NCBI GenBank assembly: GCA_001768155.1
Contig: MENC01000295.1
Coordinates: 8,626 to 18,967, forward strand
Direction of reading: 5' to 3'
Origin: Bacteroidetes bacterium GWA2_30_7
Lineage (GTDB): Bacteria > Bacteroidota > Bacteroidia > Bacteroidales > GWF2-33-38
DNA length: 10,342 nt
Positions within the stretch are counted from its first letter, which is position 1. Every line of letters starts with the position of its first letter. The position numbers and the translations under genes are program-made. The notes under the pieces are model-generated. The model saw only the letters and a list, made by a program, of their open reading frames with translations, was not told where the DNA came from and did not search any database. Shown here piece after piece: positions 4,642 through 10,342 of this stretch.

Positions 4642-7600
4642 CAGAGTATTAGTCATGAAGTTCTTTATCCGATAGCATTTCATGAAACTATTCCACTAAG
4701 AGATATTGTAAATACTCAATCGAATGTTGAAAAAGTAAAAAATAACGACCAAACGATAAAAGAATCACCCGACAGAGGACATCGTACTCCTCAAACCTTT
4801 GTTTATTCAGTTGCAGATGGACCAGAATATGGCGAAGACCCTTCTGTAAGACAAACAGAAATGGGAAAGCGATTCGTTGACCCATCGAAAGCAGTAATTC
4901 AAAACTGGGCAGGTCAAGTGGCTTCAGGTTTTAGACCATTCGACCCGACAGGTGCAGCAGGACCAAACCATTATATTCAAATAATAAATAGCACAACCTA
5001 TAAAATTTTTAATAAAAGCAATGGTTCCAATGTCCTTACCGGAACATTGGGAAATCTTTGGAGTCCGGCTACTGCTAATGATGGAGACCCTATTGTTATG
5101 TATGATAAGTATGCCGACCGTTGGTTTTTAAGTCAGTTCGGCTCATCCGGAAATACTAACTATATGTATATCGCTATTTCAACAACAAGCGACCCCACAG
5201 GTTCTTATTACACATACACATACACTTCTCCACAATTTCCCGATTATTTAAAATTTTCTATTTGGGAAAATGGTTATTATATGACCTCTAATCAAACTAC
5301 AGATAAAGTTTTTTGTTTCGAACGCACACAAATGTTAGCCGGTAATCCATCGGCAAGGTCAATTAGTGCTAATTTTAATATGTCTGCACCATCAACTTGG
5401 TTCTTTGTACCTCTCCCTGCTGATGCTTCTGATGGAGGTTTGCCTGTAGCAGGAACGCCTATGCCGTTTTTTTCATATTCTGACAATGCTTGGGGGGGTG
5501 GAGCTGTAGATGGAATTACAATGTGGAATATGACTGTAACATGGGGGGCTACAGCTTCTGCATCAATTTCAGCAAGCACAACAATTCCTACTGCTGCTTT
5601 TGATGGATCTTATAATGCTAATTGGGATGATGTTACTCAACCAGGAACAACTCAAAAACTTGATGGAATTGGTGGAATACCTACATACAGAGCACAATGG
5701 AGACCTTGGTCTGGCTATAATTCGCTTGTAATGAACTGGGGTGTTAAAATTAGCACATCTCAAAGAAGTATCCGTTGGGTTGAACTACGTCAAAATCAAT
5801 CAACAGGGGTTTGGAGTTTATATCAAGAGGGAACTTTTACTCCCGATGCTCACACTCGTTGGATGGGAAGTATTGCTATGGATAATAATGGTAGCATTGG
5901 TTTGGCTTATTGCAAATCTTCATCTACAATTTATCCAACATTATGTTATACAGGAAGGTTATCTACAGACGCTCTTGGGACTATGTCGTTTGCAGAAACA
6001 GTTGCTGTAGCGGGAACATCATCACAAACTAGCGGAAACAGATTTGGTGATTATTCTCACACATCTCTTGATCCAGACGGAATTACTTTCTGGCATACAG
6101 GAGAATATATTGCTTCAGGAGTTAAAACTCGTATTTTTTCTTTTCAACTTCCTGTTGCTAATCCTGTTGCGGGTGTTGCAATTGCTTTAACCGCAGGAAC
6201 AAATCCATGTTGTGCAGGAACATCTGTTACATTTACTGCAACGCCTACAAATGGCGGTTCAAATCCATCATATCAATGGAAAGTTAACGGCACAAATGCC
6301 GGAACTAACAGTGCAACATTTACAACAACTACGCTTACAAACGGACAAGCTGTTACATGTGTAATGACATCTAATTTGGGCGGTGTTACAGGAAATCCGG
6401 CAACATCAAATTCAATAACAATGACAATAAATGCACTTCCTGCAACTCCAACTGCATCAAGCAATTCTCCTGTATGTGCCGGTTCTTCTATTAATTTAAC
6501 AACTCCAACTGCATCGGGAGCAACATATAGCTGGTCGGGACCAAATTCTTTTACTTCAACATTGCAAAATCCAACAATTGCAAGTTCTACAACTGCAATG
6601 TCAGGAACATATTCAGTTTCGATAACTCAAAGCGGATGTACAAGTATTGCAGGAACAACTACTGTTACGGTAAATACAGGACCTGCAACTCCAACAGCAA
6701 CAAGCAACAGCCCTGTTTGCGAATCAGTATCAATTAATTTATCTACACCTAATGTTAGTGGAGCAACATATAGCTGGACAGGTCCTAATGGCTTTACATC
6801 TACATTAAGAAGTCCAACAATTGCAGCGGCAACATTAGCAATGGCAGGGACATATTCGGTTAATATTACACAAGGTGGTTGCCCAAGTTTAAATGGGACA
6901 ACTGTTGTAGTTGTAAATGCAAATCCTGTTGTTAGTTTTACTGCTAATCCGACCACGACAAATTGTTCTGGATTAGTTCAATTTACTGACAATACAACCG
7001 GAAATCCAAGTTCATGGTCATGGGATTTTGGCGATGGGCAAACATCTACTTCTCAAAACCCATCAAATACATATTTAAATGGTGGGACTTATTCAGTTAC
7101 TTTAACTGCAACAAATAGCTGCGGAAATAATCAACTTGTAAAAACTAATTATATTAATATTAATGTCCCATCTGCACCCACTGCTACAGGAGCTTCGAGA
7201 TGTGGAACAGGTACAGTTAATTTATCAGCATCAGGAGGTAGCGGAACGCTTCATTGGTTTGATGCACCTACTGCCGGAACTGATTTAGGAACAGGCTCAA
7301 CATTTACAACTCCTTCAATTGCTACAACTACTACTTACTACGTAGAAGACCATGTACTGCAACCAAGTCAGTATGTTGGTCCGTTAAGTAATTTTGCTGC
7401 CGGAGCTTATTCAAATACCGCTTATACATTAAATTTTGATTGTATTTCGGCATGTACATTAGTTTCTGTAGCTGTTGATAAACAAGCTGCCGGAAACATC
7501 ACAATTCAATTAACCACTTCTGGTGGAACAGTTTTACAAACTGGAACTTTTGCTGTTCCATCGGGAGCAAGCAGAGTAAACTTAAACTGGGCATTAACTC

Positions 7601-10342
7601 CAGCTACAGGGCTTAAACTTGTTGGACCAGCCGGAGTGAGTTTATGGAGAGTAAATTCTGCTGGAACTTATCCTTATACCTTAGCTGGGCTTGTTAGTAT
7701 TACAAGTTGCAGTAGCGGAACTCGTTATGGCTCTTTTTTCGATTGGGAAATTAAAGAAGCCGATTGTGTGAGTTCGAGAGTTTCTGCAATAGCAACTGTT
7801 AATCCAGCAGCAACTCCTTCTGTATCTATATCGGCTAGTGCTTCTAATATTTGTATTGGTGAAAATGTAACTTTTACAGCAACTCCAACTAATGGAGGAA
7901 CACCAACTTATCAATGGAAATTGAATGGAACAAATGTTGGAACAAATTCTACGACTTATTCAAATAGTTCTTTGGCTGATGGTGATATTGTTACATGTGA
8001 TATGACAAGCTCTTTAACTTGCGTAACAAGCTCAACAGCAACATCAAATTCTGTTACAATAACAGTAACTGCTCCAGCTGCACCGTCTGTATCAATTGCA
8101 ACAAGTGCAACTACAATTTGTTCAGGGACTTCGGTAACATTTACAGCAACTCCAACAAATGGTGGAACACCATCTTATCAGTGGCTTTTAAATGGCGCTA
8201 ATGTTGGAACAAATAGTGCAACATACACAAATGCTGCTTTAGCAAATAATGATGTAGTATCATGTGTAATGACCAGTTCATTATCTTGTGCAACAACGCC
8301 TAATGCAACATCAAATTCTATTACAATAGCAGTTAGTTCTTCTGTAACTCCATCGGTTGTAATTGCGGCTAGTTCGACTACAATTTGCTCTGGAACTTCA
8401 GTAACATTTACAGCAACTCCAACAAATGGCGGAACCGCATCATATCAATGGAAATTAAATGGGGCAAATGTTGGAACAAACTCTGCAACATATACAAATT
8501 CTGCTCTTGCAAATGGCGATGTAATAAGTTGCGTAATGACGTCATCACTAAGTTGTACAACGACTCCGACCGCTACATCTAATTCTGTAACAATGACTGT
8601 TAGCACTTCTGTAACTCCATCAATTTCAATAACTGCCGACATTACAACAATGTGTAGTCCTACTCCTGTAACTTTTACAGCAACACCAACAAATGGAGGA
8701 ACTCCAACTTATCAGTGGCTTTTAAACGGAGCTAATGTTGGAACAAATAGTGCAACATATACAAACGGAGCATTAGCCAATGGAGATGTTATTACATGTG
8801 ATATGATAAGTTCTTTGGCTTGTGTTACAAGTTCAAATGCAAATTCAAATGCAGTAACAATAACTGTTAACTCACCCGTCGCACCAACTACAACTGATAA
8901 TTCGAGATGTGGAACTGGAACTGTAAACTTAACAGCAACCGGTAGTGGCGTTTTACATTGGTTTGATGCCCCAACTGGAGGAACAGATTTAGGCACCGGC
9001 TCTACTTTTACAACTCCATCAATTGCATCAACAACAACATATTATGCAGAAGACCATATTTTAAAACCAAGTCAATATGTTGGACCATTGAGCAATTTTG
9101 GAGCTGGTCAATATTCAAATACATCTTATACATTAAATTTTGATTGTATTTCGGCTTGTAATTTAGTATCGGTTGCAGTTGATAAACAAACTGCCGGAAA
9201 CATTACTATTCAATTGACAACATCTGGAGGAACAGTTTTACAAACTGGAACTTTTGCTGTTCCATCAGGAGCAAGCAGAGTTACTTTAAACTGGGCATTA
9301 ACTCCGGCAACAGGACTTAAACTAGTTGGTCCTGCCGGTTCTGGATTATGGCGTGTAAATTCTACAGGAGCATATCCTTATACTTTATCAGGACTAGTAA
9401 GCATTACAAGTTGCAGTAGTGGAACTCGTTATGGTTCATTCTACGACTGGGAAATTAAAGAAGCTGATTGTATCAGTTCTCGTACTCCTGCAATTGCTAC
9501 AATTGAACAAGCACTTAGCACATCAGTTACTATTGCTGCAACTGCAACAACAATTTGTTCCGGAACTTCTGTAACATTCACAGCAAATTCAACAAATGGA
9601 GGAACGCCAATTTATCAATGGAAATTGAATGGCTCTAATGTCGGAACAAACAGCAATACATATATTTCAAGCACTTTGGCTGATGGTGATATCGTTACAT
9701 GCGATATGACTTCATCTTTAGCATGTGTTAGTCCTGCAACTGTTACTTCAAACGCAATAACAATGGCACTTAGTTTAACTGTTACTCCAAGTGTAATAAT
9801 TGCAGAAAGTGCTTCAACAATATGCTCAGGCACATCTGTAACATTTACTGCTACACCTGTGAATGGTGGAACTCCAACTTATCAATGGCTACTAAATGGC
9901 TCTAATGTTGGAACAAACAGCAATACTTATTCAAATAGTGCATTAAACGATGGTGATATTGTAAGTTGCGAAATGACCAGCTCATTAGCTTGTGCAACGA
10001 TTTCTACTGTTACTTCAAATTCAGTAACTATAACAGTTAGTTCTGTAGTTACACCATCTGTTTCAATAGCTGCAAGCTCAACTACAATTTGCTCAGGAAC
10101 ATCAATAACATTTGTTGCAACCCCTGTAAATGAAGGAACTCCAACTTATCAATGGTTATTAAACGGTGGAAATGTTGGTGCAAATAGCAATACTTATACA
10201 ACTTCTACTTTAAACGATACTGATGTTATTTCATGCGACATGACTTCTTCTTTAGCTTGTGTTACAAGCTCAACAGTTAGTTCAAATGCTATATCAATTT
10301 CTGTTACAGCTAATGCTACTCCATCGGTATCTATTTCTGCAA
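4570..10342 (+). CDS. Giant secreted multidomain surface protein: propeller-like N-terminal domain plus Ig/PKD repeat stalk (3' end outside the window)
   Basis: The frame is open from ATG 4570 to the window edge, at least 1924 codons, with no stop. Residues 1-24 are a signal peptide (MKRNLFIFIV, a hydrophobic core, likely cut after FA); there is no lipobox Cys. Residues about 85-530 form one domain with the signatures DPTGAAGPNHYIQ, DRWFLSQF (183-190), FPDY, YYMTSN and GDYSHTSLDP/FWHTGEY (about 493-514). I know this pattern from large uncharacterised secreted proteins of Bacteroidota and other bacteria; a beta-propeller is likely. Then follow Ig-like repeat R1 (534-622), two gliding-type Ig domains (625-785), PKD (786-868), long module 1 (869-1077), Ig R2-R5 (1082-1437), long module 2 (1438-1645) and Ig R6-R9 (1650 onward, R9 cut). 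Each Ig repeat has conserved Cys and a Trp in YQW. The composition is rich in Thr, Ser, Asn, Ala and Gly and poor in charge, as in adhesin stalks. Export by type IX secretion is inferred, since its C-terminal signal would lie outside. Role: probably adhesion, matrix or gliding-related; the substrate is unknown. Confidence 0.93.
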   Translation, partial: MKRNLFIFIVIFLLSGLIPISYFAQSISHEVLYPIAFHETIPLRDIVNTQSNVEKVKNNDQTIKESPDRGHRTPQTFVYSVADGPEYGEDPSVRQTEMGKRFVDPSKAVIQNWAGQVASGFRPFDPTGAAGPNHYIQIINSTTYKIFNKSNGSNVLTGTLGNLWSPATANDGDPIVMYDKYADRWFLSQFGSSGNTNYMYIAISTTSDPTGSYYTYTYTSPQFPDYLKFSIWENGYYMTSNQTTDKVFCFERTQMLAGNPSARSISANFNMSAPSTWFFVPLPADASDGGLPVAGTPMPFFSYSDNAWGGGAVDGITMWNMTVTWGATASASISASTTIPTAAFDGSYNANWDDVTQPGTTQKLDGIGGIPTYRAQWRPWSGYNSLVMNWGVKISTSQRSIRWVELRQNQSTGVWSLYQEGTFTPDAHTRWMGSIAMDNNGSIGLAYCKSSSTIYPTLCYTGRLSTDALGTMSFAETVAVAGTSSQTSGNRFGDYSHTSLDPDGITFWHTGEYIASGVKTRIFSFQLPVANPVAGVAIALTAGTNPCCAGTSVTFTATPTNGGSNPSYQWKVNGTNAGTNSATFTTTTLTNGQAVTCVMTSNLGGVTGNPATSNSITMTINALPATPTASSNSPVCAGSSINLTTPTASGATYSWSGPNSFTSTLQNPTIASSTTAMSGTYSVSITQSGCTSIAGTTTVTVNTGPATPTATSNSPVCESVSINLSTPNVSGATYSWTGPNGFTSTLRSPTIAAATLAMAGTYSVNITQGGCPSLNGTTVVVVNANPVVSFTANPTTTNCSGLVQFTDNTTGNPSSWSWDFGDGQTSTSQNPSNTYLNGGTYSVTLTATNSCGNNQLVKTNYININVPSAPTATGASRCGTGTVNLSASGGSGTLHWFDAPTAGTDLGTGSTFTTPSIATTTTYYVEDHVLQPSQYVGPLSNFAAGAYSNTAYTLNFDCISACTLVSVAVDKQAAGNITIQLTTSGGTVLQTGTFAVPSGASRVNLNWALTPATGLKLVGPAGVSLWRVNSAGTYPYTLAGLVSITSCSSGTRYGSFFDWEIKEADCVSSRVSAIATVNPAATPSVSISASASNICIGENVTFTATPTNGGTPTYQWKLNGTNVGTNSTTYSNSSLADGDIVTCDMTSSLTCVTSSTATSNSVTITVTAPAAPSVSIATSATTICSGTSVTFTATPTNGGTPSYQWLLNGANVGTNSATYTNAALANNDVVSCVMTSSLSCATTPNATSNSITIAVSSSVTPSVVIAASSTTICSGTSVTFTATPTNGGTASYQWKLNGANVGTNSATYTNSALANGDVISCVMTSSLSCTTTPTATSNSVTMTVSTSVTPSISITADITTMCSPTPVTFTATPTNGGTPTYQWLLNGANVGTNSATYTNGALANGDVITCDMISSLACVTSSNANSNAVTITVNSPVAPTTTDNSRCGTGTVNLTATGSGVLHWFDAPTGGTDLGTGSTFTTPSIASTTTYYAEDHILKPSQYVGPLSNFGAGQYSNTSYTLNFDCISACNLVSVAVDKQTAGNITIQLTTSGGTVLQTGTFAVPSGASRVTLNWALTPATGLKLVGPAGSGLWRVNSTGAYPYTLSGLVSITSCSSGTRYGSFYDWEIKEADCISSRTPAIATIEQALSTSVTIAATATTICSGTSVTFTANSTNGGTPIYQWKLNGSNVGTNSNTYISSTLADGDIVTCDMTSSLACVSPATVTSNAITMALSLTVTPSVIIAESASTICSGTSVTFTATPVNGGTPTYQWLLNGSNVGTNSNTYSNSALNDGDIVSCEMTSSLACATISTVTSNSVTITVSSVVTPSVSIAASSTTICSGTSITFVATPVNEGTPTYQWLLNGGNVGANSNTYTTSTLNDTDVISCDMTSSLACVTSSTVSSNAISISVTANATPSVSISA
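6169..6435 (+). repeat. Ig-like repeat R1 (isolated copy)
   Basis: The first copy of the 89-residue Ig-like repeat, separated from the others. It has the shared landmarks CAGTSVTFTATPTNGG, YQWKVNGTNAGTNSATF, VTCVMTSN and SNSITMTI. It differs from the later copies by a CC pair near its start, one extra residue and a GGVTGNP loop in place of the usual third Cys. It is probably an older copy or one with a boundary role next to the N-terminal domain. Confidence 0.8.
6442..6924 (+). repeat. Two tandem gliding-type Ig-like domains
   Basis: Two units starting at 6442 and 6685 (81 and 80 residues). Both read SNSPVC, then INL(T/S)TP, SGATYSW(S/T)GPN, FTSTL, SGTYSV or AGTYSV, a Gly-Cys near the end, and a closing VTVN or VVVN. 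This is the Ig-like unit common in Bacteroidota gliding or surface proteins, distinct from the 267-bp repeats. Each keeps two Cys that could form a disulfide. Confidence 0.8.
6925..7173 (+). other. PKD domain
   Basis: A single domain of about 83 residues with the PKD hallmark WSWDFGDGQTST, an aromatic or Asn-Pro spacer and GGTYSVTLTATN. PKD domains are beta-sandwich spacers found in extracellular proteins. It stands between the gliding-type Ig pair and the first long module. Confidence 0.9.
7174..7800 (+). repeat. Long module, copy 1 (Ig-like head plus ~140-residue beta-rich body)
   Basis: 209 residues. The first ~55 (SRCGTGTVNLSASGG, LHWFDAPTAGTDLGTG, TTTTYYVED) are a T9SS-associated Ig-like domain. 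The remaining ~145 residues, starting at EDHVLQPSQYVGPLSNF and ending near YGSFFDWEIKEADC, are beta-rich and look like a jelly-roll or carbohydrate-binding-like sandwich. I cannot name the family of this body. The second copy is at 8881-9504. Confidence 0.75.
7813..8880 (+). repeat. Ig-like repeats R2-R5, four tandem units of exactly 267 bp
   Basis: Units start at 7813, 8080, 8347 and 8614, each 267 bp (89 residues). Shared landmarks are PSVSI, ICSGTSVTFTATPTNGGT, YQW(K/L)LNG, NVGTNS, D(V/I)VTC or VSC, MTSSL(S/T)C and ATSNSVTI. R2 has ICIGENV in place of ICSGTSV, and R5 has MCSPTPV. The units differ mostly at third codon positions, so the protein sequence is held more tightly than the DNA. 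The array is followed at once by the second long module. Confidence 0.9.
8881..9504 (+). repeat. Long module, copy 2
   Basis: 208 residues, the same layout as copy 1 and one codon shorter (TGSGVLHW against SGGSGTLHW). Counting by hand over the ~145-residue body gives about 15 differences, so roughly 90% identity. Runs such as GGTVLQTGTFAVPSGASR are identical in protein, with scattered synonymous DNA changes. Confidence 0.85.
9517..10342 (+). repeat. Ig-like repeats R6-R8 and the first bases of R9
   Basis: Units start at 9517, 9784, 10051 and 10318, again exactly 267 bp apart; the last is cut by the window edge after 25 bases. Landmarks match R2-R5. R6 has FTANSTNGGTPI and R8 has FVATPVNEGTP. 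These three share NVG(T/A)NSNTY, where R3-R5 have NVGTNSATY, so copies within a block look more alike than copies between blocks. Confidence 0.9.

Noticed and set aside
5292..9833. Several antisense open frames opposite the giant gene (for example 5292-5579, 6627-6956, 8445-8642, 8712-8996, 9615-9833)
   Set aside because: They recur at matching places in each repeat because the repeat period is a multiple of three. Their proteins are low-complexity Val/Ala/Thr-rich mirrors of the sense strand, and none shows a domain. They are shadows of the sense coding sequence.
7813..10342. CRISPR-like array
   Set aside because: The repeats are 267 bp, in frame, degenerate at third codon positions and have no spacers; they are protein repeats.

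Overview
The window looks like chromosomal DNA from a low-GC member of the Bacteroidota. The evidence is the large threonine- and asparagine-rich secreted protein with PKD and Bacteroidota-style Ig-like repeats, near-matches to the Bacteroidota -7 promoter element TAnnTTTG, and the lack of obvious Shine-Dalgarno sites. No rRNA, tRNA, CRISPR array, transposase or integrase gene is visible.

Left part (1-1800): the 3' end of an M16 (PqqL/pitrilysin-like) zinc peptidase gene runs in from the left edge. It is followed, convergently and only 17 bp away, by a Fic-family (AMPylation-type) gene with a self-inhibitory helix and a C-terminal winged helix. Just beyond the Fic promoter lies a decayed second copy of the last ~58 codons of the M16 gene. 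The Fic gene is thus bracketed by an intact and a broken copy of the same coding sequence. Four copies of an 11-bp motif (ATRGATAMAAT) cover the Fic promoter and start codon and look like an operator array.

Middle part (1990-3830): three leftward genes with short gaps form a likely operon. In transcription order they are a 291-residue protein with a weak RteC-like C-terminal motif, an LRAT/NlpC-P60-like Cys-His protein with a C-terminal membrane anchor, and a small GIY-YIG-like protein. A perfect 18-bp palindrome sits just upstream of the second gene. The cassette is AT-rich and accessory in character, and its function is unknown.

Intergenic part (3831-4569): about 740 bp without a credible gene. 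It holds a leftward-oriented terminator-like hairpin with no leftward gene to terminate, a set of mutually exclusive inverted repeats, and a candidate promoter flanked by a 12-bp direct repeat.

Right part (4570 to the end): one uninterrupted rightward reading frame of at least 1924 codons, still open at the window edge. It encodes an exported surface or secreted protein with a signal peptide, a ~500-residue N-terminal domain that is probably a beta-propeller, and then a long stalk. The stalk is built from Ig-like, PKD and a duplicated ~208-residue module. Eight full Ig-like repeats of the main type are visible, plus the start of a ninth. From the second onward, within each run, they follow an exact 267-bp (89-residue) period. 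The pattern 'long module + four Ig repeats' begins a second round before the window ends. A type IX secretion C-terminal domain would be expected beyond the window but cannot be seen.
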